From Tolypeutes matacus (lineage: Eukaryota; Chordata; Mammalia; Cingulata; Chlamyphoridae), in contig JAKSZT010053928.1 of the NCBI GenBank assembly GCA_026826555.1, positions 4,714,854-4,778,853 of the forward strand: 64,000 nucleotides of DNA, in the 5' to 3' direction. The position numbers were made by a program, and so were the translations under genes. This document shows, piece after piece, positions 22,151-33,870 of this stretch. The notes under the pieces are model-generated. The model saw nothing but the letters and a program-made list of their open reading frames with translations. It was not told where the DNA came from and searched no databases. Numbering within the stretch: the stretch's first letter is position 1; the number at the start of each line of letters is the position of its first letter.

Positions 22151-23460
22151 GGTGGCGCTGGGCTCACCTATGATTCAGAGCCCCAACCCTGAGCAGAAAA
22201 GACATCTTTATGTGGCTCCTAGTGTTGCTCAGTTATCTATGCATGAGGAAGAAAATAGCCATCTCCACTAATAGCACATGTTTACGGCACTTTCATTTAG
22301 TTTCCTGGGTGCTGCTGCCATTGCTGAATCAGAACAAATCTAGAACATTTATTTTTATGTGGAAATATCATTAATGATAATCTAAAATTATTAATGTAGT
22401 CCATTATAAATGATGAGAAAAAAAAACCCACAAAAATCCTCAATGTTTTTGTTTTACTTCCAGAAAGACCTACTTGAGTATCAGAGAATTACAGATGCTA
22501 GAAATGGGGGAAAAAGTCCACCCAATGTCACTATAGAATTATTCCTTTTCCTATTGTATCATTATTAATGATTCATAGAGTTATAATTTCATTTTGGGGA
22601 AACAAGGCCTTTGAAATAAAGGAATTTAAGTTAATCTTCTGGCATCTTCAATGTCAAACCTAGGCAAAATTTTACCTGGTAAAGAGGTAGAAACCATTTA
22701 AATGGGGTGAGCATGCATTACTTTGTTTCCCTTTGAGAACTTATTTTGGAAAACTGCTGGTCTAGCCTATGGTTCAAAAGGGAGTTGCACTTTTTTTTTT
22801 TTTTAATTGCCCTCAACTTCCTGGCACTGGGCTCGCCTCTGGGTGGGAAGCTGCTGTGAGCCAGGCGGTCCTGGCTCCACACTCCCTGGCAGACTGCTTG
22901 CTCTGAGAATGCACGACCTCAGTAGCCTGGGCAGAGTCTTTCCTTGGCATTTTTTTGAAAGAAGAGGTTCTTTTCAATCTTGCCTTGAAGGTGGGATTGA
23001 ATTATAAGTGGCCCTTTAGATAGATAGATAAAGGTGATCTGAGTGTCAGAAGCCAGCTGGCAGATTGAAGCAGAGAGGGGAGAAGGGAGAAGAGAGTGAG
23101 GGAAAGAGATCCTCGACACTCTTAGGGCTCCTGCTGCTTCTGCTCCTCCTGTAGCCTGGTTACATCAGACAGTATTTTCCTTTCCTTTTTTTGCTGGTTA
23201 AGTTTATGCTGCTTTGAAACTAACCACTGTTTACAGAATTCTAACATATGCAGAATTTGTTTAGCTTTGTTAGACAAATCTAGTTAAGCAAATACGCCTT
23301 CTCTGCCTGAGAAGATGGAACACATTGTCCATGTGAAGCAAATATTTACAAGTACTCTTTATTATTTTTTTCTAAGTTTGCTCTTCTTCAACATTTATTC
23401 TGTATTATTGTATAACGAGAATTTATGGGGAAAAAGCCATGAGAAATCTGTGTAGCAACC
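22151..23460. other. No gene seen
   Basis: Unassigned sequence containing a T14 tract near 22791-22804, a GATA run at 23018-23029 and an AG-rich patch at 23070-23110. Confidence 0.5.
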
Positions 23461-24034
23461 TGTGACAGTTTGAAATTATTTTTGTGAATCCCAAAAAGAG
23501 AAAGATTATGCTATAAACTATTCTATTCCTCTGGGTGTGCTACCCTTTGACTGTATTAAAAATCAGTGAGGGGGGCGGACGTGGCTCAAATGGTTGGGCG
23601 TCCGTCTGCCATATGGAGGGACCTGGGTTCAATCCCCAGGACCTCCCGGTAAAATAGAAAGAAAAAAAAAAAAATCAGTGAGGGGCCTCTAATTAAGTTT
23701 ATTGATAAAATCAGTTTAGGGCTTCTGATTGGGCTACGTGTAAGGCGGAACTCAGGTTGAGTCCCCACCCCCTTGGTGGGCTGATATAAATGGACACTCA
23801 CTCAAGCATGCACACGGAAAGAGAGAGAGCTCTGTCGTTATTGGTCCTGGGGCCCTGGGAAGAGAGATGAGCCATTTGCCTGATAGTTTGCAGCTGACCT
23901 TGGGAAGAGTCGAGACTGATACAGGAAGCCCAGAGAGACAAGCTCTATGCCAGCCTACAGCTGAGACTGGGAAGAAGCTGGGCTCACAGAGCCTCAAGAG
24001 GAGGAGGAAGAGCAGGAAGGAGAGACTGTGCTGT
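23461..24034 (+). mobile_element. Xenarthran MaLR/ERVL-like LTR, 3'-truncated and split by a SINE
   Basis: The start TGTGACAGTTTG, then GAATCCCAAAAAGAGA, CCTCTGGGTGTGCTACCC and CCAGCCTACAGCTGAGACTG, are the same family as the LTR at 8754-9759. The right end is lost where L1 sequence begins at 24035. A SINE sits at 23574-23669. Confidence 0.7.
23574..23669 (+). mobile_element. Short DAS-type SINE (single tRNA-like head)
   Basis: Flanked by a 16-bp duplication AAAAATCAGTGAGGGG (23558-23573 and 23670-23685). It consists of one tRNA-like head, GGACGTGGCTCAAATGG and GGTTCAATCCCCAGG, followed by a short A-rich tail. This is the minimal transposing unit of the family. Confidence 0.92.
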
Positions 24035-25896
24035 TAAATTACATTCACAATAATGTGCTACCATCACCACCATCCATTTCCAAAACTTTACAATCAACCT
24101 AAATAGAAATTCTGTACAATTAAGCATTAACTCCTCATTCTCTACCCCTGACCCAGCCCCTGGTAACCTGTATTCTAGAGTCTAACTCTATGAGTTTGCT
24201 TATTCTAATTATTTCATATCAGTGAGCTCATACAATATTTGTCCTTTTGTGTCTGGCTTATTTCACTCTGCATAATGTCTTAAATGTTCATCCATGTGGC
24301 CACGAGTATCAGGATTTCATTCCTTTTTATGACTTTTATGGCTAAATAATATTCCATTGTATGTATATACCACATTTTGTTTTTCCATTCATCGGTTGAT
24401 GGACACTTGGGTTACTTCCACTTTTTGCAACTGTGAATAATGTTACTATGAACATCAGTGTGCAAAAATCTGTTCGAGTTCCTGCTTTCAATTCTTTTGG
24501 GTATATACCTAGTAGAGGGATTGCTGAGTTATATGGTAATTCTATACTTAGCTTTCTTAGGAACTGCCAAACTATCTTTCACAGTGGCTGCCCCATTTTA
24601 CATTCTCATTAGCAATGAATGAGTGTTCCTGTTTTTCCACACATCTCCAAGACTTGTAATTTTCTCTCTTTTTAAATAGTAGCCATTCTAGTGGGTATGA
24701 AATACTATCTCATTGTGGTTTTGATTTGTTTTTCCCTAATAGCTAGTGATGTTGAACATCTTTTTATTTACTTTTTAGCCATTTGTATATCCTCTTTGGA
24801 GAAATGTCTATTCAAGTCTATTGCTCATTTTAAAATTTGGTTGTTTGTCTTTTTATTGTTGAGTTGTAGGATATCTTTCTATATTCTGGCTATTAAACCC
24901 TTATCATACATGGTTTCCAAATATTTTTTCCCATTAAGTAGGTTGTCTTTTCACTTTTGCAATAAAGCCCTTTCATGCACAAAGGTTTTTAATTTTGATG
25001 GGGTCCCTTTTATCAATATTTTCTTTTATTGCTTGTGCTTTGGGTATAAATTCTAAGAAACCATTACCTAACATAAGACCCTGAAGATCCCTATATTTTC
25101 TTCTAAAAATTTCATAGTCTTGGCTTTTATATTTAGGTGTTTGATCCATTTTGAGGTAATTTTTATATATGGTGTATACAAAATTTTGTATATGGTGTTT
25201 TTAGTATATGGTATTCTTTTGCAAGTGGATATCCAGTTCTCCCAGCACCATTTGTTGAAGAGACTACTCTTTCCCAATTGAGTGGACTTGGCAGCCTTGT
25301 CAAAAAGCAAGTGGCCATAGATGTGGGGGTCTATTTCTGAAAACTCAATTCAGTTCCTTTGGTTGATATATCTATCCTTTGTGCCTTGCTATTTTGATCA
25401 CTGTAATTTTGTAATAAGCTTTAAAGTCAGGAAGTGTGAATCCTCCAACTTGATTCTTCATTTTCAATATGGTTTTGGCTTTTGGGGGCTCCTTACCCTT
25501 CCAAATAAATTGATGATTGGGTTTTCCATTTCTGCAAACTGGGCTGTTGGAATTTTGATTGGGATTGCATTGAATTTGTAAGTCATTTTGGGTAATATTG
25601 ATATCTTAACAACATTTAGTCTTCCTATCCATGGATGCTGAATACCCTTCCATTTATTTAGATGTTTAATTTCTTTTAGCAATGTTTTGTACTTTTCTGT
25701 GTACAAGCCCTTTTCATCCTTCATTAAATTTATTCCTAGATAAATTTGATCCTTTCAGTTGCTATTGTAAATGAATTTTTTTCTTGATCCTCTCCTTACA
25801 GTGTTCATTACTAATGTATAGAAACAGTACTGATTTTTGCATATTGATCTTATTCCTCATCACTTTGATAAATTCATTTATTAGCTCTAGTTTCTT
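24035..25896 (-). mobile_element. 5'-truncated L1: ORF2 C-terminal half plus 3' UTR
   Basis: Plus begins inside an L1 3' UTR (ATTACATTCACAATAATGTG, CATCACCACCATCC). It continues into ORF2 on minus. Translated minus segments show an [11 protein letters not shown] motif near 25220-25270 and a [24 protein letters not shown] thumb-like segment (given by position 25545-25640). The reverse transcriptase is cut near its FLYxSNE segment at about 25800-25890. Several stops and frameshifts make it dead. Compared with the fragment at 10545 it lacks the last 70 or so bases and any poly-A tail. Confidence 0.85.
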
Positions 25897-26405
25897 TGTC
25901 CTTTTGTTTGGTTGATCTTTTGTGATGTACTGATTGATCCTTTTCTCATTTCAGTTTCTGTATATAATACTTTCTTAGTGGTTACCCTGGGGTTTATATT
26001 ACATAGCCTACATCCATAACATAGTAATTTGAAAAGATACCAACTTAGCTTCAATAGCATATACATTCTTTGCTCCCATATCCCTCCTTCCTCTCTTTAT
26101 GTTGTTTTTATCACATTTTACCTCTTTATATTTTGCATGTCATTATCAGGAAATATACCTTTTCTTGTTCAATTGTATTCTGATACTTATAGGAATTAAA
26201 GAATAGAGTTGTATATTGAGGATACAGTACCATTGGGTTTTGCATTTACTCCTGCAGATAATATTCATTTCTTCACACTACTCCAAGCTACTCTTTCCTA
26301 TCTTTTCCTTTCAACCTGCAGAACTGCCTTTAGTAATTCTTGTACGGCAGGTCTCCTATTGACAAACCCTCTCAGTTCTGTTTATCTGTGAATATTTAAA
26401 ACTCT
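25897..26405 (-). mobile_element. HAL1-type fragment: end of ORF1 and 3' UTR
   Basis: On minus the segment begins with a decayed ORF1 C-terminal end (the TDKQ-like codons around 26370-26395). It then continues with non-ORF2 sequence such as ACCCCAGGGTAACCACTAAG. That is what HAL1 has after ORF1 rather than an L1 ORF2. It abuts ORF2 of the neighbouring L1 at about 25897. Confidence 0.6.
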
Positions 26406-26411
26406 CCCTCC

Positions 26412-28042
26412 TTTTTTTTTTCTTTCTTTCTTTTTTTAAAAGAAGCTTTAGATTACATAAATGTTACATTGAGAATATAGAGGATTCCAATACACCCTGC
26501 CCCTCCCCCTCTCGCACTTTCTCCCATTAACAATATCTTTCATTAGTGTGGTACATTTGTTACAATTGATGAACACATATTGAAGCATTGCTATTAACCA
26601 TGCTCTATAGTTTACATTACAGTTTACACTATGTACTGCACAATTTTATAGGTTTTGATAAAATGTATAATGACTTGTATCTGTTATTGAAATATCATGT
26701 AGAACAATTCCAATGTTCCCAAAATGCCCCATGTTCTACCTATTCTTCCCTCTCCCTCCCCTCAGAACCTCTGGTGACCACTGTCTTTATCAATGTTACA
26801 AGTTCTTCCATTACTAGAATAACAATAAGTCCACTCTGGTCCATAATTGTAGTCCCCCCTTATGTTCATTCCTCAATCTTGAGGATTCTGGGATTGTGGT
26901 GCCCACTCTGCTTCTGGTTGAGAGGAGTCTTAGATCCCATGGGGCAACTGGATGGAACTATCTTGCTTGCAGTTGTAGATACTCTCTTTTTTGGGGGGTG
27001 GGCATTGTCCATCATCATCCTTTTGTTAGTTGTTCTGGGTGAGTTTGATGAACTGGAGAGTAGGTGTTGGCTGCAACTCTGCTGAGATTCAGGGCTCAAC
27101 TGGCATATGAATAGGACAAAGATTTAAGTCTCTGGGACATATATTTAATGAGTATAGTGCTAATTATAGGTTCAAATAAAAGGGGCAGAAGAACCATGTG
27201 ACAGAAAATTATAAGTGACTCTAAATCTGATACCTTGGGGAGATAAGTTATCATATATTCCAAGGTAAGGCTCATCAATGGGGTGCCAAATTCCTGGGGT
27301 TGTCTGCCCTGCCTATAATGTCTAGATGACTTCAGGAGCTCCCCTGCTTGAAACACTGTTTACTGAGGCAGTCAGAGAGACATCCTCCTGAGATGTGCAT
27401 AAATGTAACCTCTGGAATGACCTTCTAACTCACTTTGAAATCTCTTAGCCATAAAAACTCATTTGTATTTAATATTTCCCCCTTTTGGTCAAGGTCTTTT
27501 TCCAAATGCATCACTAGTTGGTGCTTGGTAATAATCCCTCAGTGCCAGGGAGGCCCATCCCTGGGAGTCATGTCCCATGACTGGAGCTGGGGTGGGGAGG
27601 GGAAGACAGTGAGCTTATGCTGAGTTTGGCTTAGAGAGAGGCCACATTTGAACAACCAGGAGACTTTCAGAAGGTAACTCTTAGGCAATATATATTACTA
27701 GGTTAGGTTTCAATTTCACAAGAACAAGGTTCATAAGTATAAGCATTAATACCAAGAGCCTGGTGTATTGGTCTGTCCTCCTTCACTAAGCAGTGCCCAT
27801 GTACTCTAGAGATTCTTGCCACTCTTTTAGAGAATGTAGCAGTACTCCCCAGGATGAGAATTCAATATTCTGTCAGTTATGTGTGGGTCTCCACCCACCG
27901 AGACAACACCCCATGACCACATGAACACATTCATATTCCACAGAGGCATGCTCCAGGTGTTTCTCTCCCCACACATCCCCCTCCCACTGACATCCCACAC
28001 CAGTGATCCTCCCCTGCCACAGCTGCAAACCTTCTGCAATAC
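26412..28042 (-). mobile_element. Lineage-specific L1 3' UTR, long form
   Basis: Starts on plus with a T/CTTT tract (poly-A on minus). Landmarks TTGATGAACACATATTGAAG, AAGCATTGCTATTAACCATG, ATAGGTTTTGATAAAATGTA and CCACCCACCGAGACAACACC follow. The same landmarks occur in the 3' UTRs at 28171-28867 and 35911-36146. About 0.9 kb in its middle (roughly 26800-27690) is absent from the 28171 copy. A possible imperfect duplication is AAAACTCTCCCTCC at 26398-26411 against AAAATCTCCCCCC at 28043-28055. A 165-codon plus frame at 26588-27085 is antisense to this UTR and not a gene. Confidence 0.75.
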
Positions 28043-28074
28043 AAAATCTCCCCCCGCCAAAAAAAAAGCCAAAA

Positions 28075-28170
28075 AAAATTTTTTTTGCATTGTGCTTTCA
28101 TCACTGTAAGATCTGTTATCTTTTATGTATATTGACAATTTCTTCTGTATGTTCCCCCCAGTGTCTCATT
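28075..28170 (-). mobile_element. Short L1 ORF1 coiled-coil fragment
   Basis: TCTGTTATCTTTTATGTATA and ATTTCTTCTGTATGTTCCCC closely resemble 32775-32825 inside the ORF1 of the L1 to the right, so this is a separate ORF1 scrap in the same orientation. Confidence 0.65.
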
Positions 28171-28799
28171 ATTTTTTTTTTCACTTTATTTTCAAAGAAT
28201 CTTTAAGTTACAAAAAAGTCACATAGAAAATATAGGGGATTCCCATATACTCCACCCCCCCTCATATTTTCCCCTATTATAACATCTTACATGAATATGA
28301 TGCATTTTTCACAATTGATGAACAAATAGTAAAGCATTGCTACTAACCATGGTCAATAGCTTACATTATGGTTTACATTTTGCACTGTACACTTTTATAG
28401 GTTTTTACAACATGTGTAATAGCCTTTATCCATCATTGCAAAACCATGCAGAACAATTTCACTGCCCTAAAAATGCCCTATTCTTCCCTCCCCCTCTCCT
28501 CAGAATTTATGGTAACAACTAAGTTTCAATTTTTGAAGAATAAGAATCATAGTTACGTGCATTAATATTGAGAGCTTGGCATACTAGTCTGTTTTCTTTT
28601 ATTAGGTATTGCCTGTGTACTCAAGAGATTCTTGCCCCTCTATCTGAGAATGTAGCAGGACTCCCCAGGATAGGAGTTTAATATTTTCTTGTTTATTGTG
28701 TGGGTCTCTACCCACTGAGATAACAACCTATGACAAGATGAACACATTCATATTCCATAGAAGCATGCCCTAGGTGCACCCTTGTTGAATATCAGTTGA

Positions 28800-31528
28800 C
28801 TGTATGTGTGAGGATCTAAATTAGAACCCTCAGTTTGGTTCCACTGGTCAGTATTTCTATCCTTGTGCCAATACCATCCAGTTTTGACCACTGTAGCTTT
28901 GTAGTAGGCTTTAAAGTCAGTTAGCATTATTCCTCCAATTTTTTTTTTTCATATGTTTTTTAACTATTTGGACCCCCTTGTCCTTCCAAATAAATTTCAT
29001 ATTTAGCTTTTCCGAATCAGTAAAAAATGCGGTTGTAATTTTTATTGGGATTGCATTAAATCTGTAAATCAATTTGAGTAGGAAATCTTAATGATGCTTA
29101 GTCTTCCAATCAATGAATATGGAATATTCTTCCATTTATTTAGGCCTTCTTTGATTTCCTTTAACAATGGTGTATAGTTTCCTGTGTGCAAGTCCTTTAC
29201 ATCTTTAGTTAAGTTTATTCCTAGATATTTGATTCTTTTAGTGCTATTGGAAGTGGAATTTTTTCTTTCTGGATTTCCTCCTCAGATTGCTCATTATTAG
29301 TGTACAGAAATGCTAATGAGTTTTGCATGGTGCTCTTATATCCTGTCACTTTATCAAACTCATTTATCATCTCTAGAAGCTTTGCTGTAGATTTTTGGGG
29401 GCTTTCTATGTATAGGATCATGTCATCTGCAAATACTGAAAATTTTATTTCTTCCTTTCCTTTGGATGCCTTACATTTCTTTTTCTTGCCTAAGTGCTTG
29501 AGCTAGTACTTCTAACACAATGTTAAATAAGAGTGGTGACACTTGGCATCCTTGTCTTGTTACAGGTCTTAGAAGGAAAGACTTTAGCATTTCACTATTG
29601 AGTATGATGTTAGCTGTGGGTTTTTTATATATGCCCTTTATCATGTTGAAGAAGTTTCCTACCATTCTTATCTTTTGAAGTTTTTTTTTTTTTTTTTTTT
29701 TTTAAATCAAGAAAGGATGCTGTATCTTGTCAAATCCTTTTTCTGCATCATAAAGATGATCGTGATTTTTTCCTTTCAATCTGTTAATGTGGTATATTAC
29801 ATTGATTGATTTTCTTGTTGAACCATCCTTGCATACCAGGGATAAAACCCACTTGACCATGGTGCACAATTTGTTTGATGTGTTATTGAATATGATTAAC
29901 ATGCATTTTGTTGAGGTTTTAGCATCTAAGTTCATTAGAGAGATTCATCTGTAGTTTTCTTTTCTTGTGGCATCTTTATGTGGCTTTGGTATTAGGGTGA
30001 TGTTGGTATCATAGAATGAGTTAGGTAATGTTCCATCCACTTCTATTTTTTTTGGAAGAGTTTAAGCAGCATTGGTGTTAGTTCTTTCCAGGATGATTGG
30101 CAGAATTCACCAGTGAAGGATCTGGTCCTGGGCTTTTCTTATTTGGGAGTTTTTGATGATGAATTCGATCTCATTCCTTGTGATTGGTCTGTTGAGTTCA
30201 TCAATTTTTTAAATCACTGTAGGTTGCTTGTATGTTTCTCTTGACCATTTCATCTAAGTTATCCAGCTTGTCGGCATACACTTTTTCAAAGTATCCTCTT
30301 ATGATTCTCTTTATTTCTGTGGGATCAGTGGTGATATCCCCTCTCTCATTTTTTATTTTATTTATTTGTATCTTATCTCTTTTTTCTTTGTTAGTCTAGC
30401 TAAGGGTTTGTCAATTTTATTAATCTCAAAAAATCAGCTTTTGGTTTTCCAAATTTTCCTAGTTTTTTTTTTTTAATTATCAATTTCATTTAGTCTGTTC
30501 TAATCTTTGTTTTTTCCTTCTTTCTGCTTGCTTTGGGATTAGCTTGTCCTTTTTCTAGTTCCTCCAAGTGTGCATTTAGATCTTTAATTTTAGCTTTTTC
30601 TTCTTTTTAAAATATAAGCATTTATGGCTATAAATTTCCCTCTCAACACTGCTTTAGCTGTATACCATAGGTTTTGACATGTTGTGTTCTCATATTCATT
30701 TGTTTCATGGTAGTTACTTTTTTTGCAATTTCCTCCTTGATCCACTGATTGTTTAAGAGTGTGTTGTTTAACTTCCATATCTTTGTGCCTGTTCTGGTTC
30801 TCTGTTCCTTATTAATTTCCAGCTTCATTATTTTGAGTCAGAGAAATTACTTTGTATAATTTCAATCATTCTAAATTTGTTGAGCCTTGTTCTGTGACCT
30901 AGCATGTGGTCTAGTCTGGAAAATAATCCATGTGTGCTTGAGAAGAATGTATATCCTGCTGTATTTGGGTGTAATGTTCTGTATATGTCTATTAGATCTA
31001 GTTCCTCTAACATATTATCCAAGGTCTCTGTTTCTTTATTGACCCTCTGTTGAGATGTTCTGTCTAATGGTTAAAACAGCATATTAAAGACTCCAACTAT
31101 AATTGTAGAGGCATCTATTTTCCACTTACTTTTCCCAATGTTTGCCTTGTGTATTTTGGGCACCCTGGTTAGGTGCATAAATATTTATGATTGTTTTTTC
31201 TTCTTGATAGATTACCCCTTTTATTAATATATAGTGTCCTTCTTTGTCTCTTACAATAGTTTTACACTTAAAGTCTATTTTGTCTGATGTTATTATAGCT
31301 AGTCCCACCTTTTTTTTTGTTGTTGTTATTGTTTCCATGTAAAATAATTTTCCCACCTTTTACTTGCAACCTCCTTGTGTCCCTGGGTCTAAGGTGAGTT
31401 CCTTGTAGACAGCATATAGATGGGCCATATTTCCATATCCATTCTGCCAATCTGTGTCTTTTGATTGGAGAGTTCAATCCATTAACATTCAATGTTATTA
31501 TTGTCAAGGCAGTACTTACATTAGCCAT
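28800..31528 (-). pseudogene. L1 ORF2 (endonuclease and reverse transcriptase), decayed and C-truncated
   Basis: ORF2p nicks DNA and reverse-transcribes L1 RNA. The start at 31528 reads into the endonuclease (TIITLNVNGLNSPIKRHRL-like, 31450-31510). Further endonuclease pieces are at 31126-31356 (INIYAPN) and 30828-31022 (LIDIYRTLHP). Reverse-transcriptase pieces are at 29702-29935 (KSINVIxHINR), 29471-29665 ([21 protein letters not shown]) and 29221-29421. The catalytic FADD codons are intact at 29422-29433. At least six frame changes or stops separate the pieces. A T25 tract at 29678-29703 on plus breaks the palm domain. The C-terminal Cys-rich domain is missing. Confidence 0.85.
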
Positions 31529-31684
31529 TTTTCCTTTAGGTTTATATATGTCATATTATGTTTTTATTCCTCTTTTTATCCTTTTAATTATTCTTACTAA
31601 TAATCTTCCTTTCTAAACTAGCCTCCAACCCTCTCTCTCCTGTTTTTTTCCTCTCAACCTGCATCACTCCCTTTAATATTTCTT

Positions 31685-31869
31685 TTCTTTTTTTTTAAAG
31701 ATTTTATTTATTTATTCATTTATCTCCCCCTTGCTGCTTGTGCTCGCTGGGTCAGCTAACCATGCCGTGCGGGTGGGCTTGCCTTCACCAGGAGGCCCCG
31801 GGAACCAAACCCGGGGCCTCCCATATGGTAAACGGGAGCCCTACTGATTGAGCCACAGCTGCTTCCCTT
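31685..31869 (-). mobile_element. DAS-type SINE, short form, between L1 ORFs
   Basis: Flanked by CCTTTAATATTTCTT at 31670-31684 and CCTTTAGTATTTCTT at 31870-31884 (one mismatch in 15). Single tRNA-like head (TGGCTCAATCAG and GGTTTGGTTCC on minus) with a GC-rich middle and an (AATA)n tail. Confidence 0.92.
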
Positions 31870-32524
31870 CCTTTAGTATTTCTTGAAGGGTAGGTCTCTT
31901 GTTGACAAACTCTCTTAATTTCTGTTTATCTGTGAATATTTTGAACTCTCTCTCATTTTTGAATGCCAGCTTTGTTGGATACAGAATTCTTGGCTGGCAG
32001 TTTTTTTTCTGTTAGCATCTTAACTATGTCATACCACTGCCTTCTCACCTCCATGGTTTCAGATGAGAAATCAGTGCTTAATCTTATCGAGTTTGCCTTA
32101 TATGTGATGAATCTCTTTTCTCTTGCTGCTTTCAGAATTCTCTTTGTCTTGAGAATTTGACAATTTGAAAAGTGTGTTTTTTGGGGTAAGTCTGTTAGGA
32201 TTTATACTTTTTGGAGTGTGCTGTGCTTCCTGGACATGTACATCCATGTCCCTCAAAAGACTTGGGAAATTTTTAGCCATTATTTCTCCCAACACTCCTT
32301 CTGCCCCCTTTCTCTTTTCTTCTCTCTCTGGGATGCCTATAATGTGTATGTTTGTGCATTTCATGTTGTCATTCAATTCCCTGAGTCCCTTCTGAATTTT
32401 TCCTATCTTTTTATCTATCTGTTCTACTATCTGTTTGGTTTCAGATGTTCTATTTTTGACATAATAATTTCTTTCCTCTGTCTGTTCAAATCTCCTGTTT
32501 TGTGCTTCCACCATACTTTTTTAA

Positions 32525-32526
<2 letters not shown>

Positions 32527-32555
<29 letters not shown>

Positions 32556-32632
32556 GGAGGTACAGGGTATTGAACCCAGGACCATGTACATGGGAAGCAG
32601 GCACTCAATCACTGAGTTGTATCTGCTCTCAT
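32527..32632 (-). mobile_element. Short tRNA-Ala-like SINE
   Basis: A T29 tract on plus is followed by a unit whose minus strand has GATACAACTCAGTGATTGAG and GGTTCAATACC. The layout is that of a tRNA-Ala gene (acceptor, D arm, anticodon region CCATGTACA, T arm) plus poly-A. The same short form occurs at 33842 and 61031. Its own target duplication is not clear. Confidence 0.8.
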
Positions 32633-32645
32633 TCAGCATATTTTT

Positions 32646-32731
32646 TTTTTACTGGGAAGTCCTGGGGATTGTACCTGGGTCCCTCCATATGGGAGACAGA
32701 TGCCCAATCATTTGAGCCACATCTGCCCCCC
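32646..32731 (-). mobile_element. Short DAS-type SINE
   Basis: Flanked by a 13-bp duplication TCAGCATATTTTT at 32633-32645 and 32732-32744. On minus it has TGGCTCAAATGATTGGG and GGTACAATCCCC, with a short tail. It stands directly beside the previous SINE inside L1 ORF1. Confidence 0.9.
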
Positions 32732-33014
32732 TCAGCATATTTTTAATTTCTTGTAATGTGCCTTTCATTACCATCAGATCTGTTATCTTTTTATTTATGT
32801 TTATGATTTCTTCTGTATGTTCCCTCAGTGTTTTCTTAATATCCTTTATCTCTTTCTTCTCTTCATTAAATTGATTCATGATATTTGTTTGGACATCCTT
32901 GATTAGTTGTTCCATGTTCTGTGTCTCCTCCTGTTTTTTAGTTTGTTCATTAGACTGGGCCATGTTTTCCTGTTTCTTAGTATAGCTTGTAATTTTTTGC
33001 TGGGGTCTAGGCAT

Positions 33015-33839
33015 CTGTTTATCTTGATGGGCTTATTATTTATTTATTTATTTAGTGTTAAGGTGCCTCTTTGGCACTTGGTTGCACTGATTCTATATCC
33101 TTGTAGTTGTCTGTGTTTCCCAAAAAAATATTAAAAGGAAAGAAAGAAGAGAAAAAAATTTATTAAAAAGCTGGAAAAGAAACCATAAAAGAACCAGGAA
33201 AAAAAATAAGTAATAAGACTGTAAAATCATAAAAATAAATAAATAAATAAATAAATAAAAAGGAGTAAGAATTAAAAAAAAAACAGGAAAAAATAGAATA
33301 AAACAAAAGACGGAAGGATGAGAAGAGAAGAAAGAAAATAAAGATTAAACAAGAGAAGGTAGAATGAAAGAAAAGCAAGGAAGAGGGAAAAAATAAAAGA
33401 AAGAAAAGAAATAAAGAAACTAAGGAGAAAAAGGAGAAAAAAGAAGGAAAAGGAAAAAAAAAAAAAAGAAGCAAAGGGCAAGAATCAAGAAAAACTGGCT
33501 TTCCTCTCAGGCTACTAACAACTGTCTTAGGCTGCCAATGCTCACCAATCAATCACCCTGCAGCCTGCTCTCCACAGGTGAGGTACCCTGGTGTAGAGAA
33601 AAAAATAAAAAAAATAAAATGATAAAATAACAAATCGAGAAACTCTTAAAAAAAAATCTGTCTATACATTCTCTGTCATGAGATTGCTTGTCCCTCAACT
33701 CCCACTCCCTTAGGGAGGCAGCTGGGTGCTGACAACCTGCTGGATTGCTCTTTGGATCCTTTCTCTTCAGGGCTGGTTGGTCAACTTATGGCTCCTGGGC
33801 TGACTCTCCCCAGCCCCCTATCCCTCAGTCTGTTTAGGC

Positions 33840-33870
<31 letters not shown>

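Larger units (their letters stand above)
31890..33014 (-). pseudogene. L1 ORF1, decayed and split by two SINEs
   Basis: On minus the coiled-coil part reads from ATG 33014 (or an internal Met near 32963) through EIKDIKKTLREHTEEI-like codons to a break at 32733, where two SINEs sit. It resumes at 32514-32098 with IVEQIDKKIGKIQKGLREL, the RRM start CTNIHIIGIPE and the AEGVLGEIMAKNFPSLLRD segment. The C-terminal domain lies at about 31890-32100 in other frames. ORF1p packages L1 RNA; this copy cannot encode a full protein. Confidence 0.8.

Noticed and set aside
26588..27085. 165-codon plus frame with hydrophobic segments
   Set aside because: It lies antisense in an L1 3' UTR that occurs in other copies in the window.
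33163..33552. 129-codon Phe/Ser/Leu-rich minus frame resembling a membrane protein
   Set aside because: It is a translation of the purine/pyrimidine tract in the L1 5' UTR.
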